Shown here: piece by piece, positions 20,910 to 32,709 of the stretch | Numbering within the stretch: position 1 is the first letter of the stretch | How the letters are laid out: the number at the start of each line of letters is the position of its first letter | From: Phaeoceros laevis | Taxonomy: Eukaryota; Anthocerotophyta; Anthocerotopsida; Notothyladales | Length of the DNA: 64,000 nucleotides | Assembly (NCBI GenBank): GCA_049999765.1 | Contig: JBNGIQ010008328.1 | Location: forward strand, 62,001-126,000 | Direction: 5' to 3' | Translations under genes and position numbers: made by a program | Notes under the pieces: model-generated | Told to the model about the DNA's origin: nothing | The model's database searches: none | The model's input: the letters and a program-made list of their open reading frames with translations, nothing else

Positions 20910-23232
20910 CTAGAAAGGCACGCAAACCTGGCAAGTCCTTGGGCACAGCCATCTTGGAAATCGACTCAACTTAGCAAAATGTGGCATGATGCCATTAGGG
21001 ATGATTCTATGACCCAAGTAGACCACACTGTCAACTGCAAAATCGCATTTGCTAGGATGACACTTCAGCCCTGCTGCTTGTAGCCTTTGAAACAAATCTT
21101 CCAGGTGCACCAAGTGAGAAGCAAAATCAGGACTGTGAACAAGAACATCATCTATATAGCATTTCAAATGATCTGCTCCTGCCAAAACACGATCCATCAC
21201 TCGCTGAAATGTCACTGGTGCATTTTGCAAACCGAAAGGCATGACTAACCACTCCCATAGCTGATTAGACCCATGAAAAGCAGTCTTCTTGCAATCCTCT
21301 TCAGCTAGTAGGATCTGATTGAAGCCTTGACGTAGATCCAGGATGGAGAAAACTTTCGAAGCCCCTATGCTGTCAAAGATTTCCTTTGGCAAGGGTATCG
21401 GGTACCGATCTTGCGGAGTGATCTGGTTGAGGGGCCGGTAGTCACCACACATGCGTTTCTCAGTCCACAGCCCATGTACGTCCTTGGCCGGCATCACGGT
21501 GGCAGCAGCATATTCTGATGTTGAAGGCCGAATCAGACCAGCCTTGTGCAGCTCCTCACACCTCTTATCCACCAAGTCCCACTCAACCTTGCTAAGCCTG
21601 TGCCGTTTCCTCCAAACCGGCTCATCACTGCTAAGAGGCAAGCGAAAACGCAACACATTACATTTACCAAGCTGTGACATGCTAAACGCAAATGCATCCT
21701 CATACTTCATAAGTAGCCTATGCAGCAATCTCCGCTGAGCAACTGATAGCTCATGCCCAAAGGTCCATGAGTGAGTGGCAGCTGTTGCTGGTCCATGGTC
21801 CACTTGCGTTGAGGGAACTAAAGAATAGCCTGTCGAAAAATGACAAAACCCTGGGACCTCCTCCCCCCCAACAGTTAGCGAAAACGAAACATGGCTTTTG
21901 ATGGTGCGCAGATGCACCGCATCAGGATGCGCGGCATAATCCAGCACTGCTGAGTGTACAGCAGGCGCACAGCAGTGGTACATCTGAAAAATCAGGCTAA
22001 GCGCGAGAAGCCATGTCATGCAGTTTACATCCATAGCCTTGCCGAGAAGTGCATTTCGTTGCCGGGCAGACAACTTGGGATGCCGATTCGTACCTGACTG
22101 AAACCCCATGGCTCTCTCACGTTCCTCCGGTGTAGGCTCTTCCACCACTTGACGGGCTGCATCAATAACGGTGCCAGGGCCATGATTCCGAAATGCGTGA
22201 GAGTTGGGATACGCGACAAGTGTAGGCCAAGTGCGCCGAGGTTCCCCTGGCACATTAGCTACATACCAAGGCGGCTTGTCCTTGTGCACAACAGGTTGTG
22301 GAGTTCTTCCAGGCTCCAAGATGTCCTGGACTTGCAAAGACTGATTACGAACAGTATGCATCATGCTTAACTCCAACAGCGAAAGTGGAGCAAGATTAGT
22401 CCAATAATTGCGTAACCTGCGAGCATAAGAGTCACATTGTGCAGCATCGATGACCAAAGGTCGGCCAATGAAATGCTGCACCAGAGTGCCATCTTGTCGT
22501 ACTGACAATCGATTGTCCAATTGTGCAGGGCTGTTTTCGAGCACATATCCCAATTGTGGAGAGGTGCGCTGAAAACATTGCATGACTGCGATGAGATCCC
22601 CAAACAAAGCTGACCGCCTGTCAGAAAGACCATCTCCTGTACCAACCATGCTGAACCCTTGACATTCCCAACCAGCTATTACCAAATCTACAGGCTCAAG
22701 CATGTTGACATATGCAGCCTGTATGAACTGTATGTCCTGAGGCAACATGGAGAATGCTGCTTGACATGATTTGGCCGAAAGCTGGCTAGGATCTATAGGC
22801 TGCTTGAAATTGCAACAGCCTGGCAGCAGCTGCAATGCGAGCTGTTGAGCTGCTGTCACAATAAAAATACTTTCGCACAACAAGGCCTGCCTTGAGGACT
22901 GCCTCCAGTCCAGTGGCCATGCCTGCGAAGAGCTCCACGAGAACCACACCTTCTGGTGGTGGTTGCCATTGTGCTACCTGCTGTGATAATGGCTTCAACG
23001 CAGTAGAAGCCAGAACCCCTGTAGCTTGCAAAGCCTGGCTGTGTAAGACAACCGTTTGCGTCACCTCCTTGGCCTTGTGTAACAACGCAACAGTAGATGG
23101 CTGAATGGCTGACACGGACGGCTCACTTGTGAAGGCTTCCATGACCTCCACTAAGTTGCATTCCTCATCCTCCATTTCCTGCACCCTGTCACATGTGGCA
23201 TGACATGCCCACAAAATGCTAGCAGGCGGCAC
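20910..23232 (-). pseudogene. C5 cytosine DNA methyltransferase fused to reverse transcriptase
   Basis: Motif I (VELFAGMATGLEAVLKAG, near 22909-22932) lies in the upstream frame (23232-22786). One frameshift near 22.82 kb leads into a 679-codon frame ending at 20910. That frame carries motif IV with the catalytic Cys (GWECQGFS, 22650-22667, Glu in place of the usual Pro), LENSP (motif VI), ARRLRNYW (motif VIII) and ERERAMGF with LLGKAMDV (motifs IX-X). Without any stop it continues into RT: CGDYRPLNQ, FSILDLRQGFNQ, MPFGLQNAP and the active site YIDD (21147-21158). The ATG after FAGM and the motif VIII region recall DNMT3-type enzymes, but the class needs a phylogeny. The most plausible role is methylating DNA during the element's life cycle. 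Fusion of such enzymes to retrotransposons has been reported in dinoflagellates and the charophyte Klebsormidium. Confidence 0.88.
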
Positions 23233-23381
23233 AATTCTCTCACAGATAACCCTATTGTCAGCCTGAGCAGCAAATGCATGCCGCGGACCCTGCTACCCAT
23301 GCAAATCCAGCGGAATAGCAGCAAGCCTGGAAGGGCTTGCCCAATCTGGTCGATAGAAAGCCGTTTCAGAAAAAGTGTCGA

Positions 23382-25242
23382 TCATAAATCCAGGAGTATA
23401 CAACCCTTCCATCCCAAGCAAAATGTCATAGCTAGTTGCCATAGTAACCAAGCACTTGACTCACAGTGTGTACTCGTCAGCAGTTCCAAGTTTAAAGCAA
23501 AGTGGAATGGTGTTGACTGTCTCTCCAAGCAAAGGTTCCACTCCCCCTCCCAGCAGTTCAAATGTGCCATGCCGAATCTTGAAGAGGCGCACCTTGTTGC
23601 TTGAGAACTGCTGCCATCCGGGCACCTAAAATGACGGGTTCTGCACCCGTATCCATGAGAATGACATCTGCTTGAGTCCCATTGAGGGTAATGTGCCCAC
23701 CCCTGTTGTCAACCATGGCTGCACGCACCCGCGTTGCCTGCCGCTGCTCTGGTGGCACGATGGGAGTGCTGTGCACAGCGGCAGCCAAATTTGCGCTGGA
23801 GATGGTAGCGCTGTGCTCCAGAACTGCCTGAAACACAAATGCTGCTTCTGTGGACGTCACAGGCTCCCGTTCCCCGACAGCGGTGAGGCTGCGACTGCCT
23901 GCTGGGCCTTGACCAGACCTGCGCACCTGAACCAGAGGTGGAAAACCTGCAAACCCTTGTGTTTGCTGCCATTGATGTGTTTTGTCGAGATCATCTTCTG
24001 ACAACAGATCGGTAGGCTCAACCACTTGGGCAGAGTGTGTGGCCACACCAGCTTCCTCTTGAAAAGCCTGCAACACCATCGCAGGCGTAATTCCCAAGTC
24101 ATGCAGCGAAAACAAGGATGAGTGCATGACTCTGTCGACCAGCATACGAGCAGTAAGGTGAGGTCTAACTGTCATGCTATCCGCAGCTGCTGCATGGTGA
24201 TCAAATGCCGCCGAAACACTCGAGCTCGCATGGTTTGGTGCTCCAGTGCTGGGATCTCCCTGAGCAGGCGGATCGGCAACTGCTCGTGGTGGCACAGGCG
24301 CGGAAGTGCTAGCGGCAAGTTTCCGTGCTTCCTTAACCCTGGTGAGCAGGGTGGCTGGCAACACTGTGGTAGAAGCCAGAGTTGCCGAGACAACTCTCTT
24401 GTGAACGTGCGTCACACGCCCCTTTGCAGCTGTAACAGGCACATTAGCCAATCCGGCTGCCAGGTCCTCTTCGTCATCTTCCGGCAATGGCTTCAAAGCG
24501 GCCGCCGAGGATTCGGCCCATAATTCTGGCCCAATGGCTTCCCGGGCCACAGCTCGCCGAATACCTCCGATTGGCAGAATGTAAGGAGCCACGCGTGCTG
24601 CGAACTCCCACTCATGTTCTGGGGTCATGGGGTCGTAAGGCTTGGGCAATGCCTGCCGCGCGCCACTCCCAGTACCCGCTCTGCCATTAAATCCACCCCT
24701 AGAAGTGTCTGCCGCTAGGGCAGCGAGAGCTTGCACCTGAGCCGGACTCCGAAAGTCTACGGGCTCCACCCCGTCCATATTCATCAACGTCCGACTGGCT
24801 GAGAAGGCATGATATGGGAATCCATACCCTTGCGGGTATGGCATGGGCAGCACCTGAGAGCTACCAGCATTGGAGCTCCTGGATGCAACCGACGTAGCTG
24901 GTCGCATCATTGCTGGCAACACTTGACCATCCATGGGCGCATACTGCACAGGCTGAACCAACATGGCTGCAGGCATGCGAGCCTTCAAGGCTTCAAAATC
25001 CGCCATAAGTGTTGAAAGCTTCTGTGCCTCCGTGACGGTCTGCTGCTGAGTGGCTGCCTGCTGAAGCTTCTGCAGTTCGGCTGTCATGGCAGTCAATTTT
25101 TGGCGCTGCTTGGCATGTTTTGACTTGCCCTCGCCAGGGGCTGCCTTCACTCCTGGAGTTGCAGCTTTAACCACCGCAGCTGATGCCATTTCTACCTTTT
25201 TCCCATTCTTCCAGGGATTCTTCTCCGGATACTTGGTGTAGC
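23382..25242 (-). pseudogene. retroelement Gag C-terminus and aspartic protease
   Basis: An open frame runs from an ATG at 25189 to 23558. It extends upstream in frame through GHIEAICYTKYPEKNPWKNG to about 25260. GHxxxxC is the second half of a CCHC zinc knuckle, whose first half is missing here. A long Ala/Pro/Gln-rich linker follows. The retropepsin active site DTGAEPVILGARM lies near 23653. After a frameshift near 23.57 kb the protease continues (FELLGGGVEPLLGE, then YDILLGMEGLYTPGF) with another shift near 23.46 kb. The protein would have packaged RNA and matured the polyprotein. Confidence 0.8.
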
Positions 25243-25261
25243 ATATAGCCTCAATGTGACC

Positions 25262-25330
25262 AAGTGGGGAGGAGAAGGAGGAGGAGTAGGGGGGAGGGGT
25301 GGAGGAGGAGGGGGAATGGGAGTCCGGAAT
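25262..25330 (+). repeat. GGA-rich purine tract at the retroelement break
   Basis: A run of about 60 bases of GGAGGA and GGGGAGG type sits exactly where coding similarity to Gag stops, just before the remaining GHxxxxC half-knuckle. It may mark an insertion breakpoint. Confidence 0.65.
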
Positions 25331-25869
25331 GCGGTAGTATGCGGCTTGTGGAGGTTACAACTTGTGGTCATCCTCACCCAAGATGCACCTTTCCGACTCA
25401 ACATGTAAACATTCGTCAGGATGTCACACCTGTTCCTCTCACCCACTTGATTTGGACTGGTTTTATGTGCTCTGTTACTAATGTTGCTAATGCTCCACCA
25501 GATAAATCGTATTTCCTTGCAGATGCCTGTGTCATAAGAGAGCAAGGCAAGGCAGTGAAGGGAGAGAGAGGGCCAGGGTATTAGCTCGATCCCTCGGCTG
25601 TAGGTTGGAGCGCTGCTTTTATGTATGTCAGCAGTATAACCACTAAGGATTTTTGTGGATTTGGTGCGCGTATGAGGGCAGCACTTTCTTGAGAGTCGAT
25701 AAAGTTCCTGTGCCGTCATCAGGGTGAAATGATCTGGACACAGAATACCCAGACCCGGAGTTTAGCATGGTTAAACAGGTTGATCTTTATCTTGCAGTCC
25801 CAGCGGTGAATGTCTGTTCATGTCAGGCTGGCATGCGGTTCATTGGCATGGAGGCTTAATGATTGTGGG

Positions 25870-27137
25870 GTTCCAGGGCAAAGAATCAAAGGCCGTCACA
25901 TTTCATGAAGGGATCGTCGTTGTATATGCAATTTCTACAGATGTCGGAGGGGCAAATGAAGGCCGAGACTAGGGTTCCAGTTGCTTAGGCTCAAGGGGGG
26001 CCGGAGGGAAGATGAATATCAACGATATGAAAAACTTGAAGTCTGAACTATGAAGCTCAGACTACCGGGACTACCGTTCTTGATGTGTTCCTGCCCAACT
26101 TGTGGCTCGAAACATGTGCAGTGAACCTTTCGTTCCTTGACGAAATCTTGTACAGAAATCCTGCCAGATAGCCAAAAGGTCGGACTGGTAGCAACATGAG
26201 GGAGGTGTAGGCATACCGAGTATGCAAAGACAGGGGGCCGGGAGCTGCAGGCGGTTTAGAGCAAGTAGTGGCCTGGTAAATGGCTATACCAGGGGCAACG
26301 GATTCTGATTTTTCTGGACAAAGAACTAGCGGCTTTAATACGACTATGAGGTTCCCAACTCCTTGTATTAACCCATAGCCGCCCAGATATGGTCCATAGC
26401 ACCGCAATCTTTTGTGTCCATGTTATCGAGATGCATGACGTGTCCTAGTGCAGGCATGGAGATGGTGAACCAAGGAGGGAACCTGCGTACACAGATATTT
26501 ATGTGTTGCTGACACATATTTTAAGATATGGAGACAACTATGATTTCATGAAGGGACCAATCTTGTGTATGCAAGTAACACAGATGTCGGAGGAGGTAAC
26601 CGGGCCAAAACTAAGGTTCCAGTTTACTTGGTCTCATGGGGGAGGTCCGAAGGAGTGATGATCATCAACTATACGAAACCTGAGGGCTAAATATGAGGCT
26701 GGGATTATCGAAACTACGGTTCCTGATGTACTCCTACCTAACTTATAGCTCGAAACATGTGCAATTAACTTTTAGTTCTTTGAAGATCTCTCTTGGGGAT
26801 GTCCTGTCCGATATCGTTTATGTGAAGGTCAAGGGCCGGAATCCGTAAACAGTCTAGAGCAGATAGTGGCCTGTACTGGAGGAGCTTTACTAAAGACAGC
26901 AGAGTCTGTGTACTCTGGGTAGGGGTGCACATGCTTAAGTGCAATTGTGATGTTCCGGACGCGTTGTGCTGGCAGATCTGGGAAGCTACTGCAATATGTT
27001 CTTTGATATGACCCATCGCTCCGCTTTCTTTTGTGTCCATGGTATCGGGAGACCCCGGTATGTCCCAGTGCAGGCATGGGGGTGAAAAATGGAGGGAACC
27101 TGCGTACACAGATATTTATGTGTTGCTGATATGTGTT
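25870..27137. repeat. tandem pair of diverged 0.62-0.64 kb repeats
   Basis: Two copies follow each other, about 25870-26510 and 26520-27137. Shared anchors in the same order are ACAGATGTCGGAGG (25939, 26582), GGCTCGAAACATGTGCA-like segments (26104, 26746) and GCGTACACAGATATTTATG (26485, 27102). The copies differ by many substitutions and small indels. They lie downstream of the LINE coding region in its direction and could be part of its 3' UTR or an unrelated element. Confidence 0.75.
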
Positions 27138-27597
27138 GGTTAAAGCTAGAGACTTACGCTATTCGTTGGAAAGTAAGCCTGGATATGCTGCCTCAAAACA
27201 CCTGCGACTATGGAAAGCTTTAGCTCTGGTAGTGTTGTTATTCCCGTTTTTCGTGGTGCGGGCGCCCAGCCAAGATTTAAACATAAAACATCCTCTAGGG
27301 CAGCTACAATTGCGAGTGCTCAAAAAGGTCGCCCCAAATCAATAAGGAGCGGTATCTGATCACTTGGAAGAAATATCCATGGTGCCAGGTAGATTGATAA
27401 AATACCATTTCTGGTCGACTTTTAATGAGCTCCTAACTTCTTTAAAGTAAGTGAATCTGCCGCTGTCTAATAAAATCATTCATTCAAGAGTATTATCCTA
27501 CACGTCTAACTTCCTGTTTTATGTAGACCTCGCCCCTCCAGACAAAATCGTTGTAGGCTATGTCTATAGAATCCATTTGTGAGGCAACTGTCCTGTG

Positions 27598-29585
27598 TTA
27601 CTTCGGGAACACTAAGCCTAATTGAAGTCGTGCTCGTTTGGCTTTTCTGACAATGCTTGCTGCCGCCCTTCGTTTGTTAGAACTTTTCCTGGTTGTTCTT
27701 TCCCACGAAACCTGAAGCGCTTGGTAACAGTTATGAACGTAGTCTGCCACAGCTCGTGGTGCCTGCTGAAAAAGACGGTTGAGTGGCGGATCATCCTTAA
27801 AGAAGTGGTTGTGCATTATGCGAACTGGAAGAAGTCGAGGACAGTCACAAAATATGTGTTGCTCTTTGTTCGCAGTAGCGATGAGGCACCTGGGGCATAC
27901 CCGGTTTCCTCTGGACACCCCTTCCCATTTCTGCTTGGTGAATGCCTTAGGGGCGATCCTACTCCGACAACGGGCAAAGGCCACCACGTGCTCTATCGGC
28001 AATTGTAATCTTATGAACGGTTGGAGATGATAGTCCGAGAAGGTGATCCAGTTATTCCTGAAGTGGTACAAGTAGAACTCCTTGGTCGGTGATAGGGGGC
28101 GGAGCTGCCAGGTAGCTGACACATATGCTTGCTTGATGACTTCCGGCGTTAATTTAGCTAGCTGTTTGTGCTGCAGCCCCCATTTGGACAGCCATGCTTT
28201 CCAGTCTGTATACCAACCCCTGCCAAAAGCTCTGTCCTCTTCTATCGCCAGCTGGAGAGCAATGTATGGCAGTCGACTGACCTGCATCTTTGAGACCCTA
28301 TGCAAATATCTTGTAGTGATGATGAGGGCCTCTATCTCCACAGGATAGACACCGACCTCAGCCAATAGTATGTCAACATTCGAGGATTTCGGTAAGTGGA
28401 GGATCCTTCTAAAGAAAGAATTCTGAATACGTTGCATTTCCTCCCAATGGCAATCGAGACACCCTACCCCCCAGGAAGGAACGGCATATAATAGTGTAGG
28501 TATTGCCACCGTATGCCATAGTTTAGTCATTGGTATCATATGTTTACAATAGTTAGCAGCCACAGCAGAGAATATCCTGGCAAATGCAGCTCTTGTAAGA
28601 GCCATTCTATTTAGGCGGGCTTTGGGTTGCTGCCTGTCAGCATATGTCTCAATTCCTAATTGCGTATATGCTGGCTGTCTGGGGATAGTATGAGAGTTCC
28701 AAGAAAACTGCGGCTCCGATGGTGACCCCCAAAAATTACAATAGCCGACTTTGCGATGTTCATCTGTAAATGGAACCGAGCACAAAAAACCTCTGTGCAC
28801 TGCAACAGGTTTTGCAGGCCTATAGAGGATGTGGCCAGAAGGACAACATCGTCACCATAGAACAGGCTGTGAATGATAACCGGGGTTAAAAGAACTGCTG
28901 GGCTTGGCTGTAGTGCCGTCAAGGCTTCTTCGAGTGCTTGCATTATGAACGAGAAGAGGGATGGACTAGCTGGGCACCCCTGTTTTACTCCAGTATTGCT
29001 AGGTATGGTGTTGGTGTCCCCGGATGGGGTTCGGACAAATACCTTGCAATTGTCATACAGTAGCTGAATGAGTCTTCTGAGATTTGGAGGCATGTTCAGT
29101 TCCTCTAGTATTTGCCATAAACCCGCCCTGGGGATTGCATCGAAAGCCTTAGAGATGTCTAAAAAAGCCGCATATATCTTGGTACCCCTATCCAACCTAT
29201 GTTGTACTAGATTTCTTAGAGTGAAGATATGGTCCTCAGCTACATATCCTCTCCTGAATCCAGCTTGTAGAGTTTGAGCGGTACTTTGCCTATATGGTCT
29301 GAGCCCTTCCTCTCCTATAGTGGCTAAAATCTTAGCGAAGATTGGGATTATGGTTATTGTCCTGTAGTTGGATGGATTCATTGCATCCCCTTTCTTGTAG
29401 AGTGGAATGGCAAAGCCTCTACCCCACTGGACTGGCAGGTTACCCTTGCTAATGCACCCATTGAAAATCTCGGTGAGGAGGAGACTGAGATGTGCTTGGT
29501 TAAGCAGCTTAAAATATTCAATTTTTAGACCATACTCGTCTGCCGTTCTTCCACTGGCAATCCTCTTAATTTCTTCTGACACCAT
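27598..29585 (-). pseudogene. LINE ORF2: reverse transcriptase and C-terminal zinc knuckle
   Basis: RT motifs run PLYKKGDAMNPSNYRTITI, LQAGFRRGYVAEDHI, AAFLDISKAFDAIPR, GVKQGCPASPSLFSFI and the active site FYGDDVVLLA. A frameshift near 28.74 kb (after KSAIVIFGG) separates RT from the remaining frame, which ends at 27598. That part holds the thumb-like region (TLLYAVPSWG, QRIQNSFFRRIL) and a Cys-His knuckle (CPRCLIATANKEQHIFCDC), typical of plant LINE ORF2 tails. A TAA in the same frame at about 29614 separates it from the endonuclease part. Confidence 0.9.
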
Positions 29586-29613
29586 GCTAGGAGTGATGAA
29601 GGAGACAAGCCCT

Positions 29614-30996
29614 AATTAGGGGAGCTGATATGCCAAATTGTGGTGAGGTGCATCTGAGTAATAGAGTTTATGGGTATATTCCTCCCATGTCTGGATGTCA
29701 GATAATAGTATCGGGGTCTTGTATCTTCTTATGATTCGCCAAAATTCTTTCTTCCCCTTTGTGACCTGAATTATGGTCTGCTTAGTCTGCCCTTCAGTAT
29801 GTGGGGCGATAGCTATCCTTCGTCTTCGCTTGTAAATAGCCATAAGTACTTTATATTCGGCAGATCCCTTATAATCCGAGCGCTGAGCTAGCCGGGAGTG
29901 AATGTGTTTGCGTAAGAATGCACATGTATGCTCCTGCCATCTGTTCTGAAACGTGGATCGAGTACTCCTTTTACCGGCTGGACAAACTCTTCCATGTTTA
30001 CGTATGGTAGCAAGTAGTATGGAGTGAAGGACTTGAGCCGCTAAGATGGGGTCTTGGTGTTTCCGGAGGTCACTCTGTATGTCTGGAAGTATAGCGTCCA
30101 TCTCTTCCTTGAATAGGTGGAACCGGTCCGCTTTAAGAATGTATGTTTTCCGTTTAGGCTTGCCATGCTTAGGATGCCACCCTTGATACTGGCTAAACAG
30201 TCGTGGCACCTTTATCGTAACTGATAGAGGGTTGTGATCCGACTCCTGTAAGATCATGAACTCCTGAATAGTGTGGGCTTGGTGCAAGTCTACACACAGG
30301 AAATCAATGGTGCTTCTCCCACCACTTCCAAACCTGAAAGTGAACCCTTCCGTCTGTGGCCATAGAGGTGTGCCGTTGCAGATGACCATGTTGAACTCCT
30401 CCAGGACCTGAAGGAACCTATCTGCTGCTATAGGTGTCTTGAACAGTATCCATAGTTATATGTCGAAATATGTGTTCATCCGAAGACGGGATTGGGATCT
30501 GGGAAGACTTAATCCTCGTATTCATGTCCCCGGTAACTATAAGCCGTCCCTTACCTCTGAGGCTTATCACATCTGTGAGAAAGCCGTCAAACATATGGTC
30601 AACCGGCCTTCCTATCGTAGTTAACAGTTTGCTTGACTGTGTTGGGAAATAGGTAAAGGCAATATATAGCGGTTCTGTCACTGTTTTGATGCGGATCCAT
30701 ATATACTGGCCAAGAGGAGCACTCTTTTCCAGGAAGACAACCTCTTTAAGATGGAGTTTACAAAAAACTCTGATGCCTCCAATACTCCCTAGAGAAGTAT
30801 CTTCTTGAAGATGCTGGGTAAATGCGGAGAAACCAAACGAGAAAGTACCCGGCGGGTCCGAGATGGGACTGTAGCTTGTTTCGGCGGTTTCCGAAATTGC
30901 CATAATGTCCCACTCAGGGAAGAGCTGATCAAGATCTTCGTACTTCTGGACCGAGAAACCTTTGATATTCCATACCATGATCCTGAGATTCCGCAT
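29614..30996 (-). pseudogene. LINE ORF2: AP-type endonuclease
   Basis: The ORF2 start MRNLRIMVWNIKGF contains the endonuclease Asn, followed by DIMAISETAE (Glu), IVTGDMNTR (Asp/Asn) and, after one frameshift near 30.43 kb, ESDHNPLSV with the SDH catalytic end. All key residues are present. The linker to RT (PKRKTYILKADRF onwards) is open until a single TAA at about 29614. Confidence 0.88.
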
Positions 30997-31269
30997 GTTG
31001 GGAGGAGTGAAGTGAACTCCCCCGCCCTCCGTCAGAAAGAGGGACTTTGACTGCCATCTCGGTTGTTAGGCTGATCCTCCCGGCTAGGGCCTCCCTGAGC
31101 ACGATATTGCGATGCCTCAGGTGTTGCATTGTTATCCAGAGTAACTATTATCGGACCATTTGACGGGCTCACTTGACCTGCTGCTTCCTGGCCGCGAATC
31201 CTCCATCCCTAAGCCTTTTTCTCCATAATAGGTATCATTCCGAGTATATGTGTCCTATCCTGAACACTA

Positions 31270-32699
31270 CAACATTTCAAAACCAGCAGTCTGGGTCTGA
31301 CCATCGGGGAGTTGAAGAGTGAGTCCCCACGATTTGGGGTGCATGCCTGTCAGTAATAAGGCAGTCTACAGATTTGTAGGAATACCGTTCTTGGGATCTA
31401 GAAGTGTTTCCAGAACCAGGTAGTAACCTTATTGGACATGAAGGATCGGTCGTCGTCCTCATCTTCAAATTCCGGGATCCCTGAGATTCGGATGTTAAGA
31501 TGGGGCGATAAATCGACGTCTCCCAGATGGATAGGTCTGCCCCCTTCCAACCTCGACGGAGGAGTGGGTCTGCCAAGTCCTATTTCCTCTTGCATCCCTT
31601 GTTCTTCATTCCCCAAATGTTGGGTCGACGTCGTTGTGATTCCCAATAACGGGGGGCTAGGTATCCGAACCTGGGCGGTATGACCAGGCAAGACTCATAT
31701 GCTCCCGAACCCCGAGTAATCCCGGGCCGTGGGGGGCTGACTGTCTGGCTGTCCCTGCCCGCTTTGCCATGGGGGAGATGAAAAGTCATCCACCCCCTCG
31801 CCAGGCTGCTGTGAATATGAGAAGTCCTCCTCATTTTCCCATGTTAGTGAGTGGCTGTATCTGCCTTCCATGCTGTACTGGGGAGAATGTCCATGATTGC
31901 CCTCATGAACCCAACGCAGTGGTCATTGCCAAGACGTCTACTGGCCTGGTGAGTCTCCTGCACCTGGATGGCGGGTAGCTGGTGGGGATCGAGCCCAGTG
32001 CATGTGAGGATCATAAGATCCTGAAACGTGACGTGTTTTGGTGAGAGGAAACGGCTCCCTCGCCGCAAGAGCCTTGCCTGGGCTTCCTTGTACTGCTGCA
32101 ATCCTCTGTTCGATCTTGCCCTTCATGGCTGCGAGCTCCTGGAGTTCTCTGTCTTTTCTGGAGAGCTCGTGGTGAGAGGAAACTCTTTCCTGAGAGAGAG
32201 CCTTGACTGCATTGCCAAACATAAGGAACAACAAACAATGAGTTGTGCTGAAGCTACCAAAAGTGAGGTTGGTAGAGTGGAGAAGAATAGGGAGACAATT
32301 ACCTTGAGTTAGAAGAAATTGGATGTCCGTTTGCATTTGGCTGATTTGTGTAGCTTGTCGTAACACCTCCGCTTGCAACTAAAGATACATCTGCAGGTGC
32401 ACTTCCGATGCTGCCTCTGGGGTGACGGCGGGTTGTGTTGCCTTAAGAGCCGTCATGGATTTGATAGACCGTTCTCTAACCTTCCCGCTCTGTTGGTGCA
32501 AACCAATGAGATGAACCTCATCCTCTGCCTTCCTTTCCATGGGTTGTTCTTCCGTTTGCAGAGCTACTATTGACGAGGCAGGCACGGGGTCATCCAGGGA
32601 TTGAACTGATGAATCATCCACGTAGAGGGCGCCTTTCGCCATCTTGCTTTCCCGTGCTCGATTCACCCTAGTCGGCGGCGTAAGCTTTGTTTTCTTTGT
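31270..32699 (-). pseudogene. LINE ORF1: nucleic-acid-binding protein, fragmented
   Basis: An ATG at about 32708 starts a basic N terminus (PTKKTKLTPPTRVNRARES). Later frames contain a heptad-like coiled coil (LSRKDRELQELAAMKGKIEQ) and then LSPHLNIRISGIPEFEDE, which resembles the RRM start of L1 ORF1p. MVRPRLLVLKCC downstream fits its C-terminal domain. Several frameshifts split it. The protein would coat LINE RNA. Confidence 0.65.
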
Positions 32700-32709
32700 T
32701 GGCGACATG

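Larger units (their letters stand above)
19590..25260 (-). mobile_element. Ty3/gypsy-type retroelement carrying a C5 DNA methyltransferase (decayed)
   Basis: Read on the minus strand the order is: second half of a CCHC zinc knuckle, aspartic protease, C5 cytosine methyltransferase, reverse transcriptase, RNase H, then a truncated integrase. RT before RNase H before integrase is the Ty3/gypsy order. Frameshifts occur in the protease (about 23.57 kb), in the methyltransferase (about 22.82 kb) and after RT (about 20.93 kb). A TAG lies in the RT-RNase H linker near 20800, and the integrase ends early. No LTR pair, primer site or target-site duplication could be recognised. The parts are listed separately. 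A gag-like block at 37.5-38.7 kb may be the missing front. Confidence 0.9.
27598..32699 (-). mobile_element. L1-like LINE retrotransposon, nearly complete
   Basis: On the minus strand lie ORF1 fragments (about 32.7-31.3 kb), then ORF2 with endonuclease, reverse transcriptase and a C-terminal zinc knuckle (30996-27598). Only a few lesions interrupt ORF2, so this copy is fairly young. Non-LTR elements of this type nick the target with the endonuclease and copy their RNA directly onto it. I see no clear poly(A) tail or target-site duplication. Confidence 0.9.
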
